A stretch of DNA of 64,000 bases. Origin: Spisula solida (Eukaryota > Mollusca > Bivalvia > Venerida > Mactridae). Every line of letters begins with the position of its first letter. Within the stretch, counting starts at the first letter, position 1. This document shows positions 24,136-36,119 of this stretch, one piece after another. The DNA lies in NCBI GenBank assembly GCA_947247005.1, contig OX365945.1, positions 39,610,551 through 39,674,550 on the forward strand, given 5' to 3'. A model generated the notes under the pieces. It did not search any database. It was given only the letters and a program-made list of their open reading frames with translations, and was not told where the DNA came from. Position numbers and translations under genes: made by a program.

Positions 24136-25460
24136 GCTCACCTGTCACAAAGTGACAGAGTGAGATTTGTGATCACTCTTCGTCCGTCGTCCGTCCGTCC
24201 ACAATTTGCTTGTGCAGACACTGTAGGTCACAGTCTTGGTCTAATCTTTATAAAACTTGTTCACAATGATCATCCAAACAAAATCTAGGTCAAGCTCGAT
24301 ATTGGGTCATCCAAGGTAAAAGACCAGGACACTAGGTCAAATCATAGAAAAACCTTGTGTAGACAGTAGAGGTCATAATTTCGACCAAATTTTGATCAAA
24401 CTTGGTAACAATGATCATCTCAACAACATGTATGTTAAAGTAAGATATTGGGTTAAATGGGGTCAAACACTACCTCACTAGTTCATATTATAGAAAAAAC
24501 CTTGTGTAGTCAGTTAAGGTCATAGTTTCGACCTAATCTTTATGAAACTTGGTCGTAATGATCATCTCAACAAAATCTAGGTCAAGTTCGATATTAGGTC
24601 ATCTGGGGTAAAAAACTTGGTCACTAGATCAAATCATTAAAAACCTTATGTAGTCTATAAGGTCATAATTTCAACCTAATCTTTATGAAACTTAGTTGCA
24701 ATGCTCATCTTAACAAAAAACTAGGTCAAGTTCGATAATTGGTCATCCGGGATCAAAAACTAGGTCACAAGGGCCAATCATAGTATACCTGTGTGTAGTC
24801 ACTAGAGGTCATAATTTTGTCCTAATCTTTATGAAACTCGGTCACAATGATAATCGCAGCAGGAACAATACTGAGTCATCCGGGGTCAAAAACTAGGTCA
24901 CATGTCAAATCATAGGAAACATTGTGTAATCACTAGAGGTCACAATTTTGACATAATCTTTATGAAACTTGTCACGATGATCATCTTAACAAAATTTAGG
25001 TCAAGTTCGATATTGGGTCACCCAGGGTAAAAAACTAGGTCACAAGGTCAAATCATAGAAAAATCTTGTGTAGTCACTAGAGGTCACAATTTAGACATAA
25101 CCTTTATAAGACTTGGTCACAATGATCATCTCAACAAAATCTAGGCCACGTTCGATATTCGGTAATTTGGGGTCAAAAACTATGTCACAAGGTCAAATAA
25201 TAGAAAACCCTTTTGTAGTCAATAGAGGTCATACTTTTTACCTAATCTTTATAAAACTTGGTCACAATGATCATCTCAACAAAAACTAGGTCTAGCACGA
25301 TATTGGGTCAAGAACTACATCACTACGTGAAATTACAGGGCTTGCATGCACTACTACGACAGATGAGCGACCGACCTAGGGCCCTTTTGACCATCATATT
25401 TATTATTTATATACATGTGTACATACCAATGTGCGCCAAGCCAATTTGTCATATCAAGTA
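24136..25460 (+). mobile_element. Dispersed element with head, eight tandem units and tail
   Basis: Head (24136-24224) holds TTAGCTCACCTGTCACAAAG with a CTGTCAC/GTGACAG mini-hairpin and a CCGTCCGTCC tract; I recognise this head as common in bivalve genomes. The tail near 25365-25395 has GATGAGCGACCGACC and GGGCCCTTTTG. Confidence 0.7.
24225..25345 (+). repeat. Tandem array of about 145-bp units, eight copies
   Basis: Units begin AGGTCATAATTTCGACCTAA at 24225, 24369, 24517, 24660, 24806, 24937, 25081 and 25226 (spacing 131-148). Each has an ACAATGATCATCTCAACAAA block and several AGGTCA hexamers. Confidence 0.9.
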
Positions 25461-25552
25461 AGAACATGCTAATTCTTAATTGTAAAAGTCATTAATAAAC
25501 TTCTTTTATATTTCAATTTACAATTCATACATATTCTACGATGCTAGATCTA

Positions 25553-26887
25553 CGAGGGGCATTCTGAAAGTTCTGATAACTGAGTGATAACTTTACATTG
25601 GTTGGTCAGAATTTTTAAAAGTGAACATTTTCTAAAAGATCAATCTTTTAGCGAGACACTCATAGCAAAGTTATTATTTTATATCTGAGGATATATAATT
25701 TATTGGTATTCAAGCAATACATGGTTTGGGGTATTGACTGAAATACCTCTTAAATACGCGAGGGAATCGCGTTGCATTGGCCCCATGTATATTTCAGAGC
25801 GCACTGTTGAAGTATCATTGAGGCTAATTGAAATACATTTGATATTATTTTAAAAATGCATAACAGTACTTTCTAATACCATAACGTTATTAAAAGAAAT
25901 TGAAGTTAATAATAAAATAACAGCAATATATAAAACCCATAAAAGAGACCATTTTACCACTATAGCCCCTACTTAATTCAAGACATACGATACGTTTATG
26001 GACTAGCAGCTACTCTAAATAAGCCAAATTTTATAGATTTGAATGTGTATTTTCATTCGGGGGACGATATAAATGTATTATTCATATAGTTTGAATTTTG
26101 GAGAAAAATATTGTGCTCTACCCATGATTTTAGAAAGTGGGTGGGGTAACGGGATACCCTTATACATGTAATAAAGATGTCAATAATCCTTGTTCTTATG
26201 GTTTAATTAATTGTACTTACTTCAAATTATGGAAAAATGTATTTTGTTTTGTTTCTCGAAATGCTATTTCGAGGATATGACGTCATAAATCTAAAACACG
26301 TGTTTTGGGCCACGTGGTTATATCATTTAAGCTGCTGTACAGTCGAAATTATAAATATTTCACAATTCGTATTTAGTGGGAATATAATTAGCATATGTAT
26401 GTTCAAAACGGCCACACTTTTTATATTCTCATGTAACACGTCCAGCAGTACAATGCAATGACCTGTAAATTGCGTATTTCCAGTAACATGGCTATTTTCA
26501 AGAGCATTTGTGACATGGTCTTTTCCATGTACATCTAAAGTCATTTATACTGTTAGAACAACAATTTCCATTTGTCGTTAGATCCTCGGTAATATAATAT
26601 AAAATATGTGTAACTCCTAAACGAATTGGATTTAAATTATATAAATTATTAACAATAACATTGTCTCTTCCAACGACCAATATGACACATTGTGTCGATA
26701 ATCCATTGGGTTATATACCTTCATGTACAACGGCATATAGATGAATTCCAAAATCCCTGATATTAATATCATGATATGTTTTCGGTGGAGGAAGGTTGTA
26801 TCTTTCAGAAAATGTTCTCTTGAAAACATTCTGACCAACCAATGAAAAGTTATCACCCAGTTATCAGAACTTTTAGAATGCCCCTCG
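25553..26887. mobile_element. 1.3-kb TA-flanked element with long terminal inverted repeats (mariner-like)
   Basis: CGAGGGGCATTCTGAAAGTT at the left and its near complement at the right; similarity continues for about 90 bp with small gaps. TA on both sides (25551-25552, 26888-26889). Short frames inside are unrecognised; no transposase motif seen. Confidence 0.8.
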
Positions 26888-27279
26888 TATATAGCGACAA
26901 TGACAATTTCTTTTCCTTAAAGCTAAATTATGGCTATAAACTTAATGACCCCTCGAAAATGCTTGAAAAACACTCACGTGAAAAAGCTATTTCAAACAGC
27001 ATATACCATCTGCTTTTATTATATATGATAGAATACCATTGTAACACTTGCGTGTGATATAAAATGTGCCATATAATTGCCTAATTCAAATGCTAACACT
27101 AAAATAAAGGCGATTTTCGATTGGAAAATACAACATTCTTTTCAAAATGTCAAACGTTATCATTATTGTATTTTATAATACGAACTAATTGGATATACTT
27201 TATATTCAATCGTCGCAAGGGCATGCCAGGCTTAAAATTAGATGCTCTTACAACATTTACATTTTTGTCATTATTCGTC

Positions 27280-27520
27280 TAAAAACATGGCCGCCAGCGA
27301 GTGGGGCTCGTTTTTCCATATGTAGCTATAGTAAAATGTTTTTATCTAAGGTACAGGCTTGATTTCATCACAAATAGGTAACAATGTTCCTTTATTGGTC
27401 CATTCTAAAAATACTAAGTAATTGAAATATATGAAAACATATTTTTCAGTTTAAATATGATTCTACTAGATCAATTTTGCACAGGTGGGCGATACAGTGC
27501 CACCTTGGCTCTCTTGTTAT
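27280..27520 (+). repeat. 3' fragment of a bivalve-type dispersed element
   Basis: Ends GGTGGGCGATACAGTGCCAC then CTTGGCTCTCTTGTT, the same kind of tail as at 25365-25395. Boundaries approximate. Confidence 0.4.
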
Positions 27521-27902
27521 ATATTACTAGTATCTCGTTTTCAATTGCTGTTTATTTCAGGGCACCACAGAGAGATAAATTTAATGGATTAAATTTAATT
27601 CTTAGGTATCATAAATGAGTATGTCAAATATAGCAAACACCTACCTAATAACAAAGTTCAGCTATACACATTAATTGCGTGAAATAAATAAGATGTGAAT
27701 GATACAACACTTCAACTTATGTAGAGACAGGCAATTGTAACGTGTGATTTTACGTGTAACGTGTACTGAAAGCCCTTTTGACACGTGAAATAAGAACTTT
27801 AAAGTTGTTTAGTTTCATTGTCTTGATTAGTTTTATGGCTTATGTTTCAGGTCAGTGTTTTTTTCTTGTTTGTGTTCCCTTTGTGCCTTTCGTGTTCAGC
27901 TA

Positions 27903-28125
27903 TTTTTGTTGAATGCTGTATTTGTTGAGTGCTGTATTTGTTGAATGCTGTATTTGTTAAATGCTGTATTTGTTGAATGCTGTATTTGTTGTATTTGTTG
28001 AATGCTGTATTTGTTGAATGCTGTATTTGTTGAATGCTGTATTTGTTGAATGCTGTATTTGTCGAATGCTGTATTTGTCAAATGCTGTATTTGTTGAATG
28101 CTGTATTTGTTGAATGCTGTATTTC
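27903..28125 (+). repeat. 16-bp minisatellite
   Basis: About 13 copies of TGCTGTATTTGTTGAA with few changes and one 9-bp partial unit. It gives stop-free frames on both strands, e.g. repeats of NKYSIQQIQHSTNTAF, which are not genes. Confidence 0.92.
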
Positions 28126-29021
28126 CCGTCAGAGGTTCCATTATCTGTGTAGGCGGATCCTTTTGTGGTCAAAGACGATACGATTGAACCCAGTAAGCCT
28201 TAAAAGTAATTATGCATTTATATATTAGACTCATGCAAGTTTGAAATATGCATCTCAATGCGCTTCATATGAGCCTATTTTCACGAAAATCGGAAGTGGT
28301 CATGTTGACCAAACTGCTGTTGAATGTTTTTCCATAAGTAAAGAGTAGCTTTCAGACATTTTTACTTGATTTTGTACTTACGGCCTTCTAATTCTAAGCC
28401 AGCGGAATATACTATATATTTTCCTCAAATGGTACAGGGAGAAAAGCAACCAATTATATACGTTCATGTACTTAATCTAACGATACTGTGTTTGTAAATA
28501 TAAAAACACGGTCAGCTACACTGAGTTGAAACTAAACTAAATATGATAGGATTGGGACAGTCCAGAGCAACAATAGGGGCGTTAGGAAGACGGGGGACGG
28601 AGGACCTTTGTTGCCTCCCTATGTGCAAAACGTCACAACGGGCAGTTAGTATTACTGTGATCAATGTACATATAAAGCCGAAGCTCATTTAGTGGTTGTA
28701 ATGATCACTTATTCAAACATCGCTTGCATATACGAGAGTTGGTTATGATGTTGAAATTAAGTTTAACCATTATGCTTTTTAAGATATGTAAGGTTTGTGG
28801 AGTTCAACCAGATCTTTAGATGTTTATAATGTGTTTGCTATTATGTAACATATCACGGTTACGTACCTGGAAGACTTCGAACCTAAATTGTATCTTTTAA
28901 GGCTCAAATACGGTCACGTTCGTGTATTGTGCTTCGGTGGTACGTGTTTATACTAACACACTTTGCTAGACAGAAGTATATACAACATCGTCCTAGTATT
29001 CAATTATGCGATGACAAGTAC
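28126..29021. other. Unassigned sequence
   Basis: No open frame over 60 codons other than repeat run-on; no repeat recognised. Confidence 0.5.
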
Positions 29022-30292
29022 CACCCTTGTTACCCTGATAAAACAACATGATTGGATATTCCCAACATGATAAAAAATGTGATAAGTGCATCGTTTTTGC
29101 AATATTTTCCATATAAACTATCCAGATTGTTTATTTCAATATTCCATAATCAACATATGAAGAAAATGTACTATTTGCACTAAACAATTTGCATATAGGT
29201 AATATTTTTCACTATGTAAAGCCTTAAAGAATGTGTGGATTTTGCATTTGAGAATGAGTCTTGTACTTAAAAACGTTGTAAAACTCATTTATTGGGGTCT
29301 ATGTAATGAATATCATTTGGGAAGTATCGGCAGTTGTATAAACTATGATTTGGACGTTTCAATTTTTTAAAATCTTAGATAAATTAACGCTCACTAACAA
29401 TAATTCAAACATGTGTAGTATTTTTTGGATACTGACCGACGTGATTGTTAAATTTATTAGGATACTGGCCAACATGATTGTGGATAAAAACCAACATTAC
29501 AAATTGAAATCTTGCCAATGGGATTCTGAAGGTACAAATAATTGTACATTAAAGAAGTGTGCTCATGAATTGTGGTAGCAGGTTTATGAGCATACCCGAT
29601 GTAAGGCATTTCACACCCAGTCTATAGCACATGCTTTTAGGACATATAATCAAAGCACTAATGATGGGAGGTGATCTGGTTGCTGCTACTAAAGCTTAAA
29701 CGACTTTACACGTTTAATGATCGTTTTCTTACTGCCGATCTTGTCTTGAATGTCAAAATAGGCATATGTGACTATATAGGCATCTAGGGTATCTAAATAA
29801 TTGTAAAAAGGGGCATATTGATGTATATGTAATACGTGTATTGAATGCGTATATCAAAAGTGGCTTTAAAATAATACTGCGCGCCTATTTATCAGATTCT
29901 ACAGTACCTTGTAATCACTTCCATCACAGCGTTAGACATCTCTAGAAAGCGGCTAGTATAGCCACACCATATGATTGCATAACATAACGATATACGATTA
30001 ATTGATAAAACCATCACATGACCCTGGTCTGAAGTTTCTAAAAATAGCTATACGGCTGGGACATTTGATGAACACTTCATTTTCATATTACGAAAAAAGT
30101 TCGATATCTCCCCGGCTGAGTTATTATCTGCAAAAATATCGATTCAATGAACAGTTTCACAATAATTATTGGGAATGTTGACAGTTTCTGGAACTACTTG
30201 AATGCGGATTCACATAGCACCCTAAAGGCGGTCCAGGTTGCATTAAGAAATGGGCAATGGAAGTATAGAGAGGCTTACGCCTACCAAAAATG

Positions 30293-31130
30293 GGTACAAA
30301 TGTTCACCACATTAAGACGATGTGTCATACACAAAACCCAGGTCCCTAGCTTAAAGGTCAAGGTCACACTTAGAGGTCAAAGGTTAAAAAGCTCAAATAG
30401 GCATGTGATTCGTGTCTGCTCTGTAATTTTGTCATCTCCTATTGGATACTTCATAATATTTGGTACAAATGTTCACCACATCAAGGTGGTGTGCCATGTG
30501 CAAGACCCAGGTCCCTAACTTAAAGGGCAAGGTCACACTTAGAGATCAAAAGTTAAAATTCTCAAATAGGCATGTGATTCATGTCCGCTCTGTAACTATG
30601 TCATTTCTTATTGGATATTTATAACACTTGGTACAAATGTTCACCACATCAAGACGGCGTGTTATGCACAAGACCTAGGTCCCTTGCTCTGAGGTAAAGG
30701 GCATACTTAGAGATCGAAGGTAAAAAGGCTCAAATAGGCATGTGATTCATGTCAGCTCTGTAACTATGTCATTTCTTATTTTATATTAATATTACTTGCC
30801 AGAAATGTTCACATCATCAAGACGAGGTATCATGCGCAAGACCCAGGTCCCTAACTCAACGGTCAAGGTCACACTTAGAGATCAAAAGTTAAAATTCTCA
30901 AATAGGCATGTGATTCATGTCAGATCTGTAACTATGTAATTTCTTATTTTATATTTATATTACTTGCCACAAATGTTCACATCATCAAGACGAGGTGACA
31001 TGCGCAAAACCCAGGCCCCTAACGCAAAGGTCAAGGTCATACTTAGAGATTAAAAGTTAAAAGGCACAAGTATACGCTTCTGGTCTGCTTTGGGTTTTTT
31101 TGTTATTTCGTTCTGGATTTTAAAATTACT
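30293..31130 (+). repeat. 168-bp tandem array, five units
   Basis: GGTACAAATGTTCACCACAT or variants recur at 30293, 30462, 30630, 30798 and 30966 (spacing 168-169). Units contain CCCAGGTCCCTAAC, AAGGTCAAGGTCACACTTAG and AATAGGCATGTGATTC. After the array, GCGGGGGCATCCGTGTCCTG (31291-31310) looks like an element end. Confidence 0.92.
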
Positions 31131-31328
31131 TAGTTGCATTCGCATTTACACCCTGACTCAAATGTAAAGGTCACGCTTACAGACACAGCTCTTGTCTGCT
31201 GTTCAATGTCACATTTAAGCAATTACAAACTAGTTTCAAGTTATTCCATTTGCATAGCTTTATACTTAGATGTCTGATGACAGCTTTTAGCGGGGGCATC
31301 CGTGTCCTGTGGACATGTATCTAGTTAA

Positions 31329-32207
31329 GGATGTTGGAGCGCTTAGGATCCCACCTTCAGAATTTGCTCAAATTTTGCCAGGAAGTAAAGAAATCTATAC
31401 TGACACAAAATATGATGAAAAAACACTAGGTCACGGAACTCGTTTTTCGGGTAATCAGCCCTGATTGAAGTGTGTATGAATTTTGTTTATAATTCCATGG
31501 AAATTGGTAAATTGGTGGTGTTGTTCAAATTTGACATTTTTAATTGATGTCTGAGATCTAAATAATAAAATATTTTTCAATATTGTTTGGGTACACATTG
31601 TTATACATGATCAAGATACCAAAAAGGGTATATTTAATTTTGGTCTAATATATATTGCTCTTTTACCCCACCCGCTTCATATTTCATGCAGCAAAATAGC
31701 ACCCAGGTAAAATCCTAATAACTTTTTTTCCCACCTTAAACTTTTATTAATATTTTGTTAAATAAGTCTAGTGACATAGATCTTCAAAATTATGCAATAA
31801 AAAATAGATGTCACCGAGGTATCTTTTTCGCAATTTTGAGTGACTAAAATGCTGAGAAAATCAATGCAAACGCTTAAAAATAAATTTATTGAACATGGAA
31901 ATATCGTGAAAACACATCAACAAACAATAAACAAACATTACCAAACTAACCTGACTCCCAAAAAAGTCATTTGGCATAAATAGCAATATTTTTATTTTTT
32001 TTACCCCACCCACCTATTTTGTAATGTAATATTTTTCTCGGAATGGAAACCGTCATTACGATTAGAATTTTCTAATTTTATTGCATAATACTTATCAAAA
32101 CTGTTCAACTTCATTCATTTTAGATTATTTTGACACATGTTTACATTTATAAGGCACATAACGTACTTTGACAAATGACGCATGCGCATTGAACCGCTCC
32201 AGCATCC
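31329..32207. mobile_element. 879-bp TTAA-flanked nonautonomous transposon
   Basis: TTAA at 31325-31328 and 32208-32211; terminal inverted repeats GGATGTTGGAGCG / CGCTCCAGCATCC. TTAA targets are typical of piggyBac-type elements. No transposase inside; a GCATGCGC site lies near the right end. Confidence 0.75.
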
Positions 32208-32704
32208 TTAAATACTTTTTTCTGCTATATGTTGGTAAAATTCATAATAAGTCAAGACAGGTAAATTTAACACATGTATCTAAATGTGCATAATTCAGCG
32301 GGAATAGGAACAGTGAATTATTGGGACCAGGCTAAACGCTGTGAGCATGTCTTGAATGGTGCCAAATTGTACTTCTAATTTAAAAAAGGGGACATATTTT
32401 CAACATATACTTAGTACATCTAGAAACGCAACGGTTTTATCCCCATTTTTTTCTTACTTGCATTATACATGTATATTTGAATTTTGTGTAGTAATGTTGT
32501 ATAATCTTGTAGAAACTTGGCCATCATCCAACTTTTATCGATATAATCACAAAAAGCATGGTTTCCACGTGCACCAATTACGCATGATAAATCTTGGTAT
32601 AAATTGAATCGAACTATTTGTAAAGTTTGCTAATAAAAAGAAAATCACAAAAGAAATGGCATATGTTCAGGAATAAAAATGCCATGATTGTCCGAATATG
32701 AGTA

Positions 32705-32935
32705 AAATCAGGCCATCCGGATGCTTATGGCAGAGATGTTTAACAGGAGTTTGCACGACGGTTAAATTGTCATACACCAAACATTTCTCATCTAGAGACA
32801 CGCTACCAACACACTGGCACCATTTGCGACAGCCTAAGTTCAGGTCATGCATGCGTAACAAGCCTCCCACAGGATGAATAAGACAGCGTGAAACAGCTCC
32901 AGATCAGGCTCACAACTGCTGCCGACAGTGTTTAA
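32705..32935 (+). pseudogene. Broken Tc1-like transposase, N-terminal helix-turn-helix part
   Basis: In one plus-strand frame: DV-stop-QEFARRLNCHTPNISHLE, then TRYQHTGTICD, SLSSGHACVTSLPQDE, stop. The order (arginine-rich helix-turn-helix, RYxxTG, SGxxxVT, QD) is the Tc1 transposase DNA-binding region with its GRPR-like segment changed to SGHA. At least two stops interrupt it and the DDE catalytic half is missing. The 67-codon minus-strand frame at 32667-32870 is its antisense shadow. Confidence 0.72.
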
Positions 32936-33039
32936 CAACTTGTTGCTCATCATGAATAAGTAATCAATCAATATTTGATCAATACTTTACATATTGACAT
33001 AAAACAACGATTCCGAAAAAATAGCTAATTTATAAAAAA

Positions 33040-33100
33040 AATCGTTATTTTTCGGCCGCACTATATTTATGTTCCGTTATTTTTCGGCCGCACTATACAC
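33040..33100 (+). repeat. Duplicated CpG-rich 21-mer
   Basis: GTTATTTTTCGGCCGCACTAT occurs at 33044 and 33076, in otherwise CpG-poor DNA and inside the Tc1 relic. Confidence 0.75.
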
Positions 33101-33289
33101 CAAAACACTGCTCTGCACCTAAATGTAGCTCTATGTGATAAAATGTTACAGATGTATTGATAATGGAATAAAACAGCATCAAGTAAAATTAATGTAGTTT
33201 GATTGTCCATCATCAGATTGAACAAATATTGACAGTAGAACCCAGTGTTGCGTTTCTAGATGTACTCAGTATATATTTGATAGAGTTGC

Positions 33290-33610
33290 CTATTCATGTG
33301 GAGGTCATGGCGTCATGATGGTGATAAAGTATGCAAAGTATCAAATATACATGTCTTAGAGGTTAAAATTGTGTACATAAACTTTAAACTTTTGTATTTC
33401 TAAGTACATTAGTCCAAATGGGGCATAACATTCAACAACATGCTTGATAGAGTGCAGATGTTGTGGTCAAGACGGTTGACAAGTATGCAAAGTATCACAG
33501 CAATATGAACATGCACTTAGGTATTATAGGTTAATACCTTGAACGTAAACTTACAAATTTGCACGAATTGAAAAAAGGGACATATTTTCCGATAAATACT
33601 TCATAGAGTG
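33290..33610 (+). repeat. Diverged tandem repeat of about 155 bp, two to three units
   Basis: AAGTATGCAAAGTATCA recurs at about 33328 and 33482, and TTGATAGAGT precedes each unit. A related GGGACATATTTTC is at 32388 and 33577, so the Tc1 relic seems inserted in this array. Confidence 0.55.
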
Positions 33611-33908
33611 TACGTGTTCGGGTCATCCCATTATTCTTCCAATAGTGAAGCTACATATTAAATTCGCACTGCAGTGCATCAATGAAAATTCAATGTTGGT
33701 CAGTATCAACTTTAAAAGATAAATCATGTTGATCTTTATCCTCAATCATGTTGACTTTTATCCATTTTTCACACATTGGTTACTTTAAATAATTATCACG
33801 TAGAAACGGCAAATGTAAATAACTTACTCTAAACTAAGTCTGATAGTGAAATGAATGAGCTGTATAAACAAAAGATCTTAACCCAAAATATACAACAATA
33901 TATATGTT

Positions 33909-34115
33909 TTATAGACTGTCAAATAAATCCAACACAGATTTTTCTAACTTTTTATCGTATTGTGTATCACATTCACAAACATACGGATAAATAGTTTTAG
34001 TTTCATGGAAGGAATGTACAAGTTTATCTTCATACAGCATCAGAAGGTGGTTAAACCCGTAGAGTTTGAAGAATGGGCCGAAAATGCGATGAATATGTAA
34101 ACATACATCCGCCAT
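33909..34115 (-). CDS. Hypothetical 68-residue open frame beside the right inverted repeat
   Basis: Starts at AAAAATGGCGGATG, a good eukaryotic initiation context, 6 bp inside the 50-bp repeat. Reads MADVCLHIHRIFGPFFKLYG to KKLEKSVLDLFDSL and stops. Composition is protein-like (balanced charged residues), but no family is recognised and it may be an exon or chance. Confidence 0.25.
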   Translation of the reverse strand: MADVCLHIHRIFGPFFKLYGFNHLLMLYEDKLVHSFHETKTIYPYVCECDTQYDKKLEKSVLDLFDSL

Positions 34116-34171
34116 TTTTCAATCATGTTGGGAATATCCAATCATGTTGTTTTATCAGGGTAACAAGGGTG

Positions 34172-34547
34172 AGTACGTGGTTTGTAAGTACGCTCTCAAT
34201 TCGTGCAATTACATTTGGGGTTTCAACTACCGGTATATGTGGCAATTAGTTATCCTCACCCTGGGAAAATAATATGATAGTTTGAAGAGACCTAATGATC
34301 ATTTGAAAAACTAAATCTCCAGGAAAATGTTATATTTTAATTCATTATTTCAAATATATTCGATATTAAATATAGACCCGTATTAAAAACAGTACATTCG
34401 GTAATCAGTTAAGCGATATTGCCTCTTACAAATGGTTACATTCTATGTTGCTCGTGTTGGGAAAGTTTTGGTTAACTATACGTCGGACAAATTATTACGT
34501 CTCTGGAAATCGAATAAATTCACATTCTCATTTATTAAAAAATAAAT
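34172..34547. other. Unassigned sequence
   Basis: AT-rich; no features recognised. Confidence 0.5.
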
Positions 34548-34960
34548 ATACCAGATTTATATAGCGCCCTTTTCATGCGAACGCACGTTCAAAGGCACTT
34601 TACCCATGTTGCAGCCACAAGGGCGCAGGTGCATCCTCTACCAGTGCAGATACAGTATGATCTTACCAGAGGGACAGACTGAGAAAAAGCCCCTGAAGGG
34701 AGAGAGAGACATTAAATACAGGCATGTCCGGCGCTGCAGAGGTGCGCCTAGCTCTTATTTCGAATAGACAGCCTGGTTCTTTAATGTGCCCGGTGTATAG
34801 CACCGATACACAGATTCCTGGCACTTCCAGATACTTTGCAGACCACACGGACAGATATAGCGGGAAATATTATAAATATTTCAGAAATGTCAAGTTCCGA
34901 TGCCAGGGATTGAACCCACGACCTCTTGCCCAGTGCGTTACCACTCATACTGAAGACGGA
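34548..34960 (-). mobile_element. tRNA-derived SINE, copy A
   Basis: Minus-strand element of about 410 bp. The tRNA-like head (34903-34950) has A-box GAGTGGTAACGCACTGGGCA and B-box GTGGGTTCAATCCCTGG. The body ends in ATATAAATCTGGTATATTTA. About 75-80% alike over its length with copy B at 56511-56915. Confidence 0.8.
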
Positions 34961-36119
34961 CGCTAATGCTACAGTGTGTCTTTTGTCACGCTTTACTTCC
35001 TTTGTCGATTATCGATTACGTATATTGGTGTTTGATGTTGACAGGTTTAAGTGCAGACAGGCGTGATAAAACGAACACGAATACGAGTTAATTTTGCATA
35101 AAGCATAATACAATGCTTATAACAAATAACAGAGATGAATAACGGTGTTTATAGTGTAGTGTTAAAGTATTCTGTCGATATTAATTGTTTCTCTATTAAT
35201 GTATTTCCATTTCCCTCTTGTTATGTTTATATACATGTGCATAATTTGTGTTTGACTATAAACATGTAGTTCTATGCTAATAAACTTTATGATACGTATA
35301 AATATGATCATCTGTCCTTCCATTATTATACAAAATATTTTAGAGACATTTAACGTAATAACACTCATATTTAGCATCCCATGAATTACGTTGAATCAAT
35401 ATGTACGCAAATAACACAAAGAGACTGAGCTAAGAAATCGAAATTTGGAAATATTCCACTTATGCACACTTAAAATATCATATCAACCCGTTCATGTATA
35501 TGTATACATGTAACTTGTGAAAATGCGCAAATAGCATAAATTTAAAAAATAAAAACATTATTTAACTCTAGCAAGATGAAATACTAGTCATTTTAAATTG
35601 TGTTTCAGTTTTTAAGTGTTTTTTTTTCAGGCATTAACCCCCAGTACCTGATTAATTGTAATATAAATATATATAACGGAAATTTATTTTGCCTCAAGCA
35701 TAATACAATGCTTATATGACAAATAAATACAAAATAAAGAGATTAAAATCGATGATTTATGATGATAAAACAACCATCTGTATAGTGCGCCCATGATAAC
35801 AAGAAAGGCGGGAAAATTTGGTATAATCCATTTAGGTGGATTAATCAGGTGTGTATGATTTATCCGTTATGTTTTTAGAACAAAACTGACCTTATCTGTT
35901 TTCTTTTGTAATGCGCAAAACCAACTTTCCAATAGTTGACAAAACCGATTAATGTTTGTAAACATCACGTTATCCTGGGCGCACTATAGCCACGCGTTAC
36001 ATATTCGATACAAGGGATTGTTTAATCCGGTGTTTGTTTAGAGCGTGTCAGTTTTATGGGGGGTAATAAACCAACATTGGTCGCTGAAACTGTTAGTTAC
36101 CTAAAGTTATATAGGCTAA
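34961..36119. other. Unassigned sequence
   Basis: AT-rich, no gene seen. AAGCATAATACAATGCTTAT occurs at 35101 and again near 35697, a short direct repeat of unknown meaning. Confidence 0.5.

Larger units (their letters stand above)
32407..33272 (+). mobile_element. Decayed Tc1-like transposon
   Basis: 26-bp terminal inverted repeats (ATACTTAGTACATCTAGAAA...) at 32407-32432 and 33247-33272, one mismatch. Encloses a broken transposase (32705-32935). Confidence 0.75.
29022..34171. mobile_element. 5.1-kb block bounded by perfect 50-bp inverted repeats
   Basis: 29022-29071 (CACCCTTGTTACCCTGATAA...) is exactly complementary to 34122-34171. The block contains a 168-bp tandem array, a TTAA-flanked element and a Tc1 relic, so it has been a target for nesting. 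No transposase for the block itself was recognised. Confidence 0.75.

Noticed and set aside
27896..28172. NKYSIQQIQHSTNTAF repeat frames
   Set aside because: Translation of the 16-bp minisatellite.
24136..31130. CRISPR-like arrays
   Set aside because: Units are contiguous with no unique spacers, and the sequence is eukaryotic.
32667..32870. 67-codon Cys-rich minus frame (GCRKWCQCVGSVSLDEKC)
   Set aside because: Opposite strand reads as a Tc1 transposase helix-turn-helix, which explains the open frame better.
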